Source: Nymphaea colorata (Eukaryota > Streptophyta > Magnoliopsida > Nymphaeales > Nymphaeaceae). Taken from it: a DNA stretch of 64,000 nucleotides. The translations under genes and the position numbers were made by a program. The number at the start of each line of letters is the position of its first letter. Position 1 is the first letter of the stretch. Below the pieces are notes generated by a model. That model saw only the letters and a list, made by a program, of their open reading frames with translations, did no database searches and was not told the origin of the DNA. Shown piece after piece: positions 21,930 through 33,095 of the stretch. The DNA lies in assembly GCF_008831285.2 (NCBI RefSeq), contig NC_045147.1:7968334-8032333 (forward strand), given 5' to 3'.

Positions 21930-22339
21930 GGATTTGGATCAGATTTACATATGGTGTAAAAGTCATAAATCGGATTCGGATGGATTCAGATAAAATTTAA
22001 AAGTCGGATTCAGATTAGATTCGGTTCGGATTCAGATATAGTTTAAAAGTTGGATTTGGATCGGATTCATATGCAACTTAAAATTCAGATTCGGATCGGA
22101 TTTGGAGATGACTTAAAATCCAGATTCAGATATAACTTAAAATTCGGATTCAGATCAGATTCAAATATAACTTAAAAATCAGATTCAGAAGTAGATTTTA
22201 AAGTCAGATTCGGATATGGAATAAATTTTTTTCATCCAAATTCAAATCCGAGTCCGTATCTGAATAATATATGAATATCCAAAAAATCAAATATGGTAAA
22301 AGGTATATCTAATTCGAATCCGATCCGTTGACATCCCTA
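21930..22339. repeat. subterminal repeat array of the Ac-like hAT element
   Basis: About ten diverged units of roughly 30-40 bp share AAAATTCGGATTCAGATC or GGATCGGATT cores separated by ATATAACTTA or GTTTAAAAGT. A weaker, inverse set (ATATCCGAATCCAAATT) lies inside the left end at about 17880-18030. In Ac-type elements subterminal motifs bind the transposase; this role is inferred here. Confidence 0.65.
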
Positions 22340-22347
22340 GGAACATG

Positions 22348-25300
22348 CTCCCTCCTTCAAATCATGCACCGCCCTCGGAGTCAACCACTACATGGTAGTC
22401 CAAGATTTCTTCTAGATGTCGTTGCTTCAATCAAAAAGCATACTCCCACATTGGCTGCTCCTTGCCTCCCCGCTTCACCAAGTACTTATTCAGCTCTCCA
22501 AGATTGTTGATTTTGTGTAGAAGAATCTGCTCCATATGTCGGTCCACCGCTTGCTTTGTTGTTGATGGTGCTCTCTGTAGGATCGGCTCCCGCTGTGGCA
22601 TGCTCCTCTTCGGGTCTTCTCCATCGACATAGAAATGCTTCAGATTGCAGACATGGAATGGCAGATGTATTTTGAAGTCGGGTGGTAGATCTAACTTGTA
22701 CGCCAGTTTGCCGATCTTCTTGATTATGGTGAATGGTCCTTCATACTTTCATACCAGGGCTTAGTGTCTCCCATCAAAGATTTTTGTATGGTTTGGGTAG
22801 AGCTTCACAAAGACCTGATCTATGATTCTGAATTCTGCAGGAGGTCGCTTCTTGTCAGCCCACTTCTTCATATTTTTGACCACCTTATGCAAGAAGGCTT
22901 TGGCTAACTCCGTCTGCTCCTGCCAGTTTCTAACAAACTGATATGTGAAGGTTGGTCTTCCATTTTCTTGAGCATCAAGGGTGTGTCGCATCAACGGTTG
23001 TTGTCTAGTGGCTATCTCGAACGGACTATGCCTTGAAGACTCGCTCGTCTATAAGTTGTAGTAGAATTGGCTACAACTAGTAATTTCACCCAATTCTTCT
23101 TATTTGCACTCATAAAGTGTCTTAAGTATTGCTCCAGTAAGGTGCTGACGCGTTCAGTTTGACCATCTGTCTGTGGGTGGAAGCTTGTGGAAAACAACAA
23201 GTCTGAACTCAACAATCGAAATACTTCACACCAGAACTTACCTATGAAACAGGCATCACAGTCGCTAACAATGCTTTTCGGCACTCTCTAATGCTTCACT
23301 ATGTTCTTTACGAACATTTTTTTTGTCTTCTCTATTGAGGTTTGGATGAATGTAGCATATTTAGATAATCAATCCACAACCAGCAAGATAGAAATGAATT
23401 TATCAATTCTTGGGAGCTCACAATGAAGTCCATGGATAGGTTTTTCCATGGACTTGGAATAAAAAGAGGTTCCAGTAGATCAGCAATCTTTTGATTCGTT
23501 CCCTTGTCTTATTGACAGATGAAGCATGTCTTCACATATGTCTCCACATCATCCCTCTTTTTTGGCCACTAGTAGTCACATTCAAGTAGGGCTAGGGTCC
23601 GTTCGTGGCCAGAATGGCCTATCCACAAAGTATCATGGCACTCCTTCAATAGTTCTAGTTAAAGATTTTCCCATCTCGGCACAAATATGTGTCCACTTTG
23701 GGTGAGAAGAAGTCCATCTCGCAGCCGAAATCTCATAGTCTTGCCTGTCTCAGCCAGAGCTACTAGGTGCTTTGCCGTGGAGTCTTGCTATATGTCTTCA
23801 CGAATGTGTTCCAAAAGATCATCCTTTAATTGTACTTCAAAAGTCACTGCTCGTGTGGCTGCAAGCACCGCCTTGCTACTCAGCACATCTGCCATGACGT
23901 TAGTTCTTCCCGCCTTGTACTCCAACACGAAGTCAAACTCGGCCAGAAATTTTTGCCAACGAGCCTACTTAAGAGATAGCTTCTTCTGCGTCTGGAAGTA
24001 GTTTGTGGCTACATTGTTAGTCTTTACGACGAATTGCTCTCCCAACAGATAATGTTTCCATATGAGAAGGCAGTGCATGATTGCAATTATTTCTCGTTCG
24101 TGCACAATATAGCGCTTTTCTGCTTCTCTTAATTTTCGACTCTCATGGGCGATTGGATGACCATTTTGCATCAATACTCGCCAATAGCAAAGTCAAAAGC
24201 ATCAGTGTGGACCTCAAAAGGATTTAAGTGGTCGGGCAACTTAAGTACAAACTCTCCCACAAGAGTTCTCTTCAATCCTTCAAAAACATCTTAGGTAGAC
24301 TGCGTCCAAGCTCAGACCGTGTTCTTCTTGAGCAAGTCAGTGAGAGTGCAATAATCAAAGAATACCCCTTGATGAACTGTGTATAGTAATTGGTCAACCC
24401 AAGGAAGGACTGCAATTCAAGCACTATAGTTGGCGGCTTTCATTCCTTGATGGCTCTCACCTTTCTGAAATTCATTCGCAGTTGGCCATGCTCAACAACA
24501 TGGTCGAGAAAGCTGATCTGCTGTTCGCCAAAGAGGCACTTCTTCTTTTTCACATAAAGATCATTCTCCTTCAATACATGGAACATTGTCTGTAGATGAC
24601 TGACATGCTTCTCCATGCTGCTACTAAAGACCATGATATCATCAAGATAGACTACGATAAACTTGTCAAGATACGAGTAGAAGATTTTGTTCATTAACGT
24701 TGAGAAGGTTGCTTGGGCTTTGGCTAACCCAAATGACATAACTAAGAATTCATAAGCACCATAACGAGTGACACAAGTGGTCTTTGGTTCATCTCATTCT
24801 ATTATTTTGACTTGCCAGTTAGCCCGATCGAAGATCCAACTTTGAAAAGATTTGTGCATTGCTCAACTGATTGAATAAGTCAACAATGAGCGGCAATGAG
24901 TATTTGTTCTTGATCGTTACTTTGTTCAATGCACAATAGTCCACACATAAATGCTTTGAGCCATCATGTTTCAGCTAAAACAACACAGGTACTCCATAAG
25001 GAGCCTTGGAGGGCCTGATGATCCCTCCCGCCAGCATTTCGTCTAGCTGACATTGCAGTTCTCTTAGCTCTGCAGGACCCATCCGATAAGATGTCATAGC
25101 AGGTGATTTTGCATCATTTCAACGAACTTCTCCAAAACAGGCGCAAACGCCTCTCGGATCGAACCAAGAGAGTCTTCAAACACTTCCCTGATCGCCACCA
25201 AGTACGGCTAATCTCTATGCTTCAAGCCTTTCTTCAACTGAATAGTGGACAACATTGGAGATTTACCTCTATCCCTTCTCGTTGCTAGTGCTGGAACCAT

Positions 25301-26930
25301 ATACGGAGACTTCTCATAAAAAATACCACTGACTCATAGATGCTTCATCGGGACCATTTTTGCCAAACTAAGGAACTTTATGCCTAGAATCATATTGAAA
25401 TCATCCATCGGTGCCACTAAGAAGTTGGCTTTTCTCAACTAACTCTCAATCTTCATTGCCACGTCCTGGGCCACTCCGCGGTAACTCTCCCTTCTTTAGA
25501 ATGAGACCCAATCTCTTTGCCTCTTTTTTCAAGACAAAGTTGTGTGTTCCACATGTACCCACCATCGTCGTCGTGGACTTTTCATTCACCAAGATGTCTA
25601 GATACATGAGTCCTATAGTCATTGTTGTTGTCACGTTTGTTATTTCTTTCAAAGCATTGAGGAGTGGAGTGCTCCTATGTGTGGAGCTTCATCTTCCTGA
25701 CCCTACATAGCATAAGCAGATTGTTTGGAAGAGTTGGCTTGGCTGCTCTCGACATTCGGACATTTTAACGCAAGTGATTCCCGCTACAATGCGAGCACTT
25801 CAATCCTGGTGGTGGTCAAAAAGGGTTATAAGTGTTGCCATCTTGTTTACTTCCACCATTGTTCTTCTGGACATTTGCATTATTATTATCTTTTTCTACT
25901 TGTCCACTTCTCTGTTTGTTCTCATCATTGTTATGGTTGCCGTTTTCACCATTCTTGAAGCTCTAGGGCTTATATTCAAACTTTGGCTGCCTTGATGTAT
26001 CAACCAAGCGTTGGACAGCTGCAAGGGCACTGCTCAAGTCTTTAGGATCTTGCAGCCAGAGTTCCTGCTCTGTGCATGACTGTAATCCAGTCATAAAATG
26101 GTTGTCGATCCTTATCAGACATTCTTGAAATTTCAAGCATCTTAGCCGTGAATGCTTGTACATAGTCATAGATTGATCCAGTCTGCTTGAGTTCCATCAG
26201 TCGCCATCTTGCCAGATACTCTGTGTCTTTGGGTAGGAAACACTCGTGCATTTCATGCTTGAATTCCTCCCAAGTGTCGATAGTGCAAATGCCATTTTCG
26301 ACATCACTCTCCTGCCTCCACTACGACAACATAGCGTCATCCGTCAAAAACATTGAGGCAGACTTGATCTTCATGTCGTCATCATAGATCTGGTTCACCT
26401 TGAGATACTTTTCGGGATGATAAAGGAACTTCTCAAATTCCTTAGCATTTCGAACATTGTTGTACCTCTTCGGTTCACGGACTTTCATATGAGGCACAAC
26501 ACCTATTCCTCTGGCTTCACCCCCTCTGGCAATCTGATTCTCCAGGGTCTTGTTTAGGTTCCTGAGGAGCTGCATCTCATCCTCCATCGCAGTTAAACGG
26601 GCTAGAATTTCTCCCAACTGAGAGTTTACCTAGTCTAGATTATGATTTGTCTCAACATTGTACTCTTCAAAGCTCTGTGCAGCTTTGGTCATTCAATGAC
26701 TCAAGGAGGCAATGGTTGTCTTGATCGCAACCAGCCGAGCTTCCATTCCTCCATCGGTCTCACTCGTCACATGTTTATTATATTGACGAGTTTGTACTCC
26801 CTCTGCTCCAGAATTCAATTCATCTGCAGCCATATTGCTACAGATAGCAGCCAACCGTCAGATAGTTCGACACCAACTTAGCTCCCTACGCCCCACTGTG
26901 CCAGATGATCTAACCTGGCTCTGATACTAG
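22348..26930 (-). pseudogene. chromovirus gag-pol polyprotein, degenerate
   Basis: On the minus strand, in element order: gag (about 26617-25963), a nucleocapsid zinc knuckle (near 25800-25760, first three ligands C-x2-C-x4-H, then a stop), protease (25652-25446), reverse transcriptase with the catalytic YLDD motif (24739-24440), RNase H (24174-23965, YIVHEREIIAI-type), integrase core with the [12 protein letters not shown] motif (23284-23012), and a C-terminal region ending in a chromodomain-like segment (about 22560-22430, YLVKRGG…WEYA). Stops separate every domain, so no working polyprotein can be made. The gene would have encoded the structural and enzymatic proteins of the retrotransposon. 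Confidence 0.85.
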
Positions 26931-26931
26931 T
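26915..26931 (-). other. primer binding site for initiator Met tRNA
   Basis: Immediately inside the 5' LTR, read on the minus strand as CTAGTATCAGAGCCAGG. It matches the plant initiator Met tRNA 3' end (consensus TGGTATCAGAGC) apart from A for G at the third base. It sets the element's orientation as minus. Confidence 0.75.
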
Positions 26932-27333
26932 TGTCACAGGCTTACTTTCCTTGGCCAGTGCACCCTGGTGACAGCTCCTTCATCGTAAGTCTAAAGGGGC
27001 TTAAGAGTATGCAGAAGACTTGAGAATAGCGAGGGTACATGGAAATTAAAGATTGTAAGGAAATGGAGGGATGCTCTTGCAATGGACATAAATTGCATTG
27101 ATCACAAGAGCGATGTAAGCGAAGAGGTTTGAAAAGAAATCTCAACTTTACTTACATAGGATGGTCGATGCCTCTTACAGAATTCAAATGATGACCAACT
27201 CAAACACAAAATCCCTAACATGCACTTGAGAATAGTGGGAATGTGCTCTATTACAGGTAAACAAAAGCATAAACCAAAGACATTGTAAACAAAAAGAAGA
27301 GTAAGCAAATACAAATTTAGACACAAAGGAACA
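26932..27333 (-). repeat. 5' LTR of the chromovirus
   Basis: Begins TGTCACAGGC and ends AAGGAACA on the plus strand; 402 bp. It is the longer of the two LTRs and is followed by ACCAC, the partner of GCCAC at the left end. Confidence 0.82.
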
Positions 27334-30300
27334 ACCACAAAACCTAGGTTTTTTAAACAAAAGGGTCTATTGTTTTAGGGTGTCATCAGCTTTAAGCTTT
27401 AGCATGTTTTCAAGTTTAGTAGTTAAATTATTACATTGTAGCAAAGATAACATATAAGCATAACATCTTAAACCATATGATCATGTTCATTTAAACTTAA
27501 ATTTTTGAAAAAAAAAAAACTTTCTGGAAAAATATATGTATAGTATCGGATTTAGATGCCGACTCATGGTGAAATGGGAAGTTGCCAAGATGACCACTAT
27601 CATCAATGTCAGTAGAGAGAGAATTTGATTAATTTTGACGTACTCTAATTTCAGATCCTTTTTCTGAACGATTTAAAACCACCACAATTTTCTCCTCTTC
27701 CTCTGACCTCCATAAATAATGAACATCTTAAGTGTGAATTCTAATCTAACCTAAGAATTTTAGTTCGGTCCGTAGGAGTATTTAACTATATTAGAAAAAA
27801 AAAAGTGTTGGCGGAAGGAACCTGATCCGTCCCTACCAGAACCCGAGGTTTTGAGAAGAGAGACAAGGCATTCCTCTTGTGGTTGTGATAAAAGCCAAGC
27901 CTCCTCCCTACCCTGTCTTCTCGACCAGCTATGGTGGAACCATAAAGCTTTGGCAGGGGTTGGGAAGGAAGAGATGGAGGTGATAGGAGAGGTCGTTCCT
28001 CTGCCTCAAGAGAAGTATTTTGCTGCTGATTGTTGGATCTTCAAATTGCTGGAAGGGCGAGAGCTTGTGAGGGTGTCTAATACTTGTTGTTCAACGTCGG
28101 ACAAGCTTCATGAGATGAACGTGGAGAACGCCATGGAGCCTAATGAAATTCGAGTGAAGTCGATAAATGGGATACCGAGAATTTGTATTCTGGTGCAGGT
28201 TTTAGAGAAACTGATAGAACCAATCAAGTGGTCTACCATAGGTGCTGGTTTCTGGGGGCTTCGGCAGAAGAGCATCGAGTGTAATTAATTACTTCAGAAA
28301 TGGTTTGAGGAACTATCTCAATTGCAGGCAATGGTTCTTTTTTGGTATGTATTGCTAGCGAAGAATAATTGAACGTAGTTCTTCAGAATTGGGCATAAAA
28401 ACTTGGGGGGAAGGGTCGTTATGGCAAGTAGATGGAAACCAGGTTGGCCTCGGACTAAAAGTTCCACTAGGGATTAGACCGCCTGAGCTTCAACAATTCT
28501 TTAGAACAAATGGGGTGTTTGGAACAGTAGACAAATGTGCTTCAGGGGGGATATATTGGAGCTTGATGCTAATACTCAAATTTTAACTAGGTCGGTTGTG
28601 CAAGGATTTGAAAGAGATGTTCCCTTCCATTTTATGTATAAACTTGAGATTGAGCTGAAAACGGGGGTAGCAGAATTATATCGATAGCAAATTAAGTATG
28701 AGGGCACTATCAAATGTTGCTCTCGTTGTATAGCCTGAGATTCAGATGCAGATGGGTTGATCGATTCTTTGAAGAGAGCTGGAAAGAAGTCAAGGTCGAT
28801 CGTCCTTTGACAAGAGATAAAGGGAATACATTAGAAGGGACTCTTAATTGAAGGCTTTTTGACAACAATAATGCTCTCTCAGGCAGTGTTTGAATTGTGC
28901 AGACAACAATGCAGAGGGCAGACATCTATCTGCCCCATAGTTTTCTTCTGCAACATCACTCACAAAAAAAACCTGGTTGCCACCTGCTCATAAAAGTTGA
29001 CCAGGGGCAGTGGGCCAAGATTACAATTGCGATGCCTTAAGAGGTTATGCACCGTGCACGCCACTACTCCTCCTCTCAGAAAAAATAGGTTCATGCTTAG
29101 ACAAAGATCTGCCATTTTCTGTCTTGCAGCAGCAGAGAAGAGAGTGCCTTCACGTCGTTCCTCATTCCGCACCTTCCCTTCCACAGCAGCAGCGTTCCGC
29201 CATCTCAACAGCATTCGTGAAAATGATCTTTCTGTCTCTATCAAGGTAAGCTCTCACTCTACCTCTCTCTCGTTCTGACATCATATTTCTTATCCGGTTT
29301 TTCCCCTCTCTGCAACACTACAACTAATTTTCGCCCTTATGGCATATTGTGGTTTGGGTAGGAGGTGCTCTCTCAGCAGCGTTCTTGAAAAGCTTTTTCC
29401 CCCATTCGCAGACAAGGAACGTAGCACCAGCACTCCACCACCTCTCTCGCTCTCTCTCGAGGTAAGCCCTCTCTTTGCCTCTCTCTCTTTCCCCTGTCCG
29501 CAGCACTACATCTCTCCAACTCATGACTGAATTGGAGAGTCGTCCTTTCATGTACAGGAATTCTCAGAGCTAAAGAGGACTCTGATTGTTGAGGTTGAGC
29601 GGTTGAAATTGGTGAGAGCTAAAACCACTTGTTCTAAATTCTGAATCAATGAAGCTTCTTATATATTATTCACATATCATTCATCTCTTGTTTCACGTAT
29701 CAATCATTACAAGTTTGAATACGCTGAGGCTAACAGCCAGATTTTTTGTGCAAGTGGATTCCCTTGTTAGACATTATGAATTTGCTAAGGGTAACGGTTA
29801 GACTTTTGTCTGCACAATTTTTATCCATGCTGCATTCAAATAGAGTGAGACATTACTATGACAAATGTCTGCGCAATTCGCTCACAACTCCTTTTTTCTT
29901 GTCAATGGATAAACGTCAATGAACAAGCATCTAAGGCTTTCTATCCAGATCTTTGTATGTGCAATTCAAAGGACTGTCTCATGAACCTAACAACGTAACA
30001 AGTATTCTCCGTGGGGCAAATTTATGGAATAGTAAAAATGTTAGTCTTACCAAACGGCCCCTTAAAATTTAGCTTTGAGACGATAGGGAGAATAATCAAC
30101 ACAACTTCTTAGTAACACGTTTGAAACTTTTGAGGAAGAGAATAAATTAGAAGGGGAAGTAAGGCAAACGCGCTATAGGAAGAGGAAGAACAAGAAACTC
30201 TTAAATAAAGTGCATGATAGATCTTTCATTCAGAAGTCCGATTTTCCTAGTCGAACGAATGTTGCGACCTCAAGCAGGGCAATCGAAATCTCGTCTTGTA

Positions 30301-30638
30301 GTGCACAAGTGTCTGGAAAGACTGAATGGAGATTTTGGTTGACCCCCGTTGCTTCACGTCAGAAACTTTGGAATGTTGAAAAAATATTTATGTTTTTTTT
30401 TTTTTTTTTTTTTAATACCATGCATAGACTTTGTTACCACACCTTGCCTTCGTTAACTGGACTTAATTTAATTTGTAGATGATGGTTTTTGCAATTAGTA
30501 GTACGTGATGACACCTAATTGTGTTAAATGAATGCTTCAAAAAATTACTTTCATGAAGTGTGTTTAAGAAAAACACTCCTTAGACAACTTAGAGTTATGG
30601 GTTTTGGTATCATAACCAAGTTGGACATTTGGACCTAG
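27334..30638. other. intergenic with unidentified ORF-like segments
   Basis: The longest frame (plus, 27851-28288, 145 residues) has plausible protein composition but no family I recognise; 28389-28586 continues with similar texture. Around 28997-29245 and 29339-29460 lie GC-richer frames ending at GT donor-like sites (AAGGTAAGC, GAGGTAAGCC), as in gene fragments. At 30050 the phrase CCAAACGGCCCCTTA resembles a PIF-like element end, and a weaker partner (GGCAGTGTTTG) lies at about 28880. A captured-gene element is possible but not demonstrated. Confidence 0.3.
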
Positions 30639-30862
30639 AGCCCATACACGTAGATGCATGTACCTCCCATTAAAGAAAGTTTAGTATCAAACATAAAATT
30701 ATTAAAAAACTTCATTGGTGTATTTGGGGGTTGGTTAAGTGATTAATTGAAGCCCATACACGTAGATGCATGTACCTCCCATTAAAGAAAGTTTAGTATC
30801 AAACATAAAATTATTAAAAAACTTCATTGGTGTATTTGGGGGTTGGTTAAGTGATTAATTGA
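30639..30862. repeat. exact 112-bp tandem duplication
   Basis: The unit beginning AGCCCATACACGTAGATGCA and ending GATTAATTGA occurs at 30639-30750 and again, with no difference I can see, at 30751-30862. Identity implies a recent duplication or an assembly artefact. Confidence 0.88.
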
Positions 30863-31009
30863 CTTTGTTTTTGGTCTTTTTTAAATAAAGAACAAAAGTT
30901 GCTAGGGGATGGGGTTAGGATCCACAAACCTAAGAGACTCAGTGTCGAAGTGGGTCAAATGGTTGCATAGTTAAGCTACTACGTCACAACAGCTTTGGTT
31001 TGTTAGGAG

Positions 31010-31447
31010 TAGGGATGTCAATAAATCTGATTTAGATCCGATATCTAACCAATCCATATAAACAAGATAGGATATGAAAAAGAAATTTAGTGTCTGATTT
31101 TGGGTCAGATTCGAATATAAGAAATGACATTTGATTGGATTGGAATTCTGATTTAAGTAAATGTTGGCTGGATTTAGATTTGGATTCAGCTCACATAGAA
31201 TTTTAGATGAATATCCTATACTCAATGTCTATGGTTTGAATTAGGTTTAGAAATCAGATTAATTCAGATATTAATCTGAAAATCAGATTTAGATCAGATT
31301 CAAATTATGAATTCAGATTTATATTTGGATATGGTATAGGCTTTTTTTTCATCCAAATTCGAATATGAATCCAAATCCGAATATATAAATATCCAAAAAA
31401 ATGGATATGATAATCAAAGATTTGAATTTGATCTATTGACATCCCTA
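31010..31447. mobile_element. 438-bp hAT MITE of the TAGGGATGTCAA family
   Basis: Begins TAGGGATGTCAATAAATC and ends TGATCTATTGACATCCCTA, so the ends are inverted repeats. They are related to the TIR of the 4.6-kb element at 17765-22339. The flanks GTTAGGAG and AATAGGAG match at 6 of 8 positions, an aged target duplication. The interior carries GGATTCAGAT and ATCAGATTTAGATC subterminal motifs and no coding sequence. Confidence 0.78.
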
Positions 31448-33095
31448 AATAGGAGGCCCACCTAGATGGTAAAGCAATGGAAGGGATTGTAGACTGAATG
31501 CTAGCAGAGGGAGGGATAGAAATGTTACAGCAACTTCTAAAACAACAACCCAATTTTTGAGGTCGTGGTCTACCGTAGCCAATTAGTCATAATTTAATTT
31601 AGCTATGAATATTGTTTCTTTTTGGGACCCCCTGCCTTGGTTGTGAAGCCATTCCTATGGTTCCTTTTGATTCCTTCTTTTGTTTTTTTGTTTTTTTTTT
31701 TTTTTTGTAATAAAAATGGAAGGGATCCCTCCACCCAGCTGTTCTGTATCAAAGCAAAATGCGACAAAATCAAATCAATGGCATTGGCTACTACTCTTTT
31801 CTTGTCATTTCTATACGGATTATCCATTGTCCATCATGCTTAAAAAAAAAAAATACCAAGCTTTATGGGATGGATCCAGTGAAATTTCCCTTGGAAAAAT
31901 GTCGAAGGCTAGGGGATCTGACTTTTTTCCAAGGGTAAATAGTTCCGGCCCATAAGAGACGTCTCCTCCACCCTCGTCTCTCTTTCTACCCGTTGGAAAA
32001 GTGCAGTTGAGGACGCTCCGTCAGATTTCTCAGAGCGATTTTGTTTTGGTGGTCTTCAGGTTTGTGTACTTCCATCTCTCTCTCGCTTTCCATCTTCCTC
32101 TTCTCTCTTTCTCGTTTTGTGCAGCCCTCTGTACAAACTCATTTTGCCATCATCATGCAGCTTTCTTCCTAAACAATCATCGATAGGAGGCAGCTCCTCA
32201 AGAATGAGGAGAGGTAAAACCCTAAGCACACCCTCACTCTCTTTCTACCTCTCTCAAACCTGTTTTCTTCGGCCCGATACCATGATTCGTCCTGGCAAGG
32301 TGAACACATGAGCATTCTTCACCTAAAGTAAAAACCCCAGTCTCCATTTCTATCTGTCCCTCTCTCTCCTTTTTCTTCATCTGCTTCTGAATCTCACTCT
32401 TGGTATGGTTCTTTTGATGTATTCGTTTTTTCAGATGTTCATGTATTCAGATAGAGATTTTGTATTCGGATTCAAATATGGATGAATAAAGTTCTAATAC
32501 CATATCAGAAATTCACAATCCAAATTTGATGGAAATCCGCGCTTTAAACTGAATCCAAACCACGATGTGATATGTTCATATACGCAACTTTTAAAATAAG
32601 TGGATATTAGATATAAGATACTTGAAACTATATGCGACGTAAATAGGAACAAAAATTATTCAAATACTTTAAACTGGTGCTTGAACCCACTTTAATTTCT
32701 CATGGAAGATTATTATTATTATTTTTACTTTCTACTTTTTTTTTGAAGCGGTTTGGTTGGATAATTGAACTTAAATCGCATTTATTGACGAGAAGAACCG
32801 GCCGGTGGCACAGACGGATCTTATACTCGGATCAAGCACCTACCGAAGAAATGATCACCCGATTCACCCCCGACGTGTTTGTTTGGTGATAGGCCCACCA
32901 CTTGTTCGCATGGGTGTGGAGCGGCGGGGGTACTCGATCCCGAGCAACATATTTGCACTGGAATATTCCACGGAATCGTCGCTTTCGCCTCTCCTCCGGG
33001 AGTTGTGGCTTGCGTTAGAGACAAATCGTAGGTCCACGCGGAGGACAATGGCACGCGGTCAACAACCCCCCGAGTAGGAAAGCAGCGGCGGGGCC
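31448..33095. other. upstream region of the MFS gene
   Basis: Has T runs near 31680-31710 and A runs near 31842. A degenerate patch at 32425-32660 (GGATTCAAATATGGATGAA, AAATTTGATGGAAATCC) resembles the subterminal sequence of the TAGGGATG hAT family. From about 32760 base composition rises towards the coding exon, so promoter and 5' leader probably lie between 31.9 and 33.1 kb. I cannot place the transcription start; pyrimidine-rich, GT/AG-like segments at 32030-32340 might be a leader exon. Confidence 0.35.

Larger units (their letters stand above)
17765..22339. mobile_element. 4.6-kb Ac-like hAT element, non-autonomous
   Basis: The left end TAGGGATGTCAACGGATCGG recurs inverted at the right end (…CCGATCCGTTGACATCCCTA), with TIRs of about 22 bp. 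The perfect 8-bp duplication GGAACATG lies at 17757-17764 and 22340-22347. TAGGGATG ends, 8-bp duplications and subterminal repeat arrays are typical of Ac/hAT elements. No transposase frame is visible. The interior is extremely AT-rich at 18.1-19.5 kb, contains the end of another element at about 19548, and has gene-like GC-richer sequence at 19.7-21.4 kb that I cannot identify. Confidence 0.85.
17447..27333 (-). mobile_element. Ty3/gypsy chromovirus, decayed, split by a hAT element
   Basis: LTRs with ends TGTCAC...GGAACA lie at 17447-17762 and 26932-27333, and the 5-bp flanks are GCCAC and ACCAC (4 of 5 match). The initiator-Met-tRNA primer site, read on the minus strand as TAGTATCAGAGCCAGG, adjoins the right LTR. 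A polypurine tract (GAAGGAGGGAGCA, minus strand) adjoins the left LTR. Removing the 4.6-kb hAT insertion leaves about 5.3 kb, a normal size for a compact chromovirus. The gag, protease, RT, RNase H, integrase and chromodomain regions follow in Ty3/gypsy order from right to left but contain many stops and frameshifts. Confidence 0.85.

Noticed and set aside
21930-22339. Regular repeats that could suggest a CRISPR-like array
   Set aside because: Units are diverged, spacers are similar to each other, and the array is the subterminal region of a hAT element in a plant genome.
23687-24001. Plus-strand 104-residue frame
   Set aside because: It is the antisense shadow of the chromovirus RNase H/integrase region.
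28710-29551. Gene-like frames on both strands
   Set aside because: No family recognised, the frames overlap each other, and pyrimidine-rich tracts explain part of the openness; kept only as an unidentified segment.
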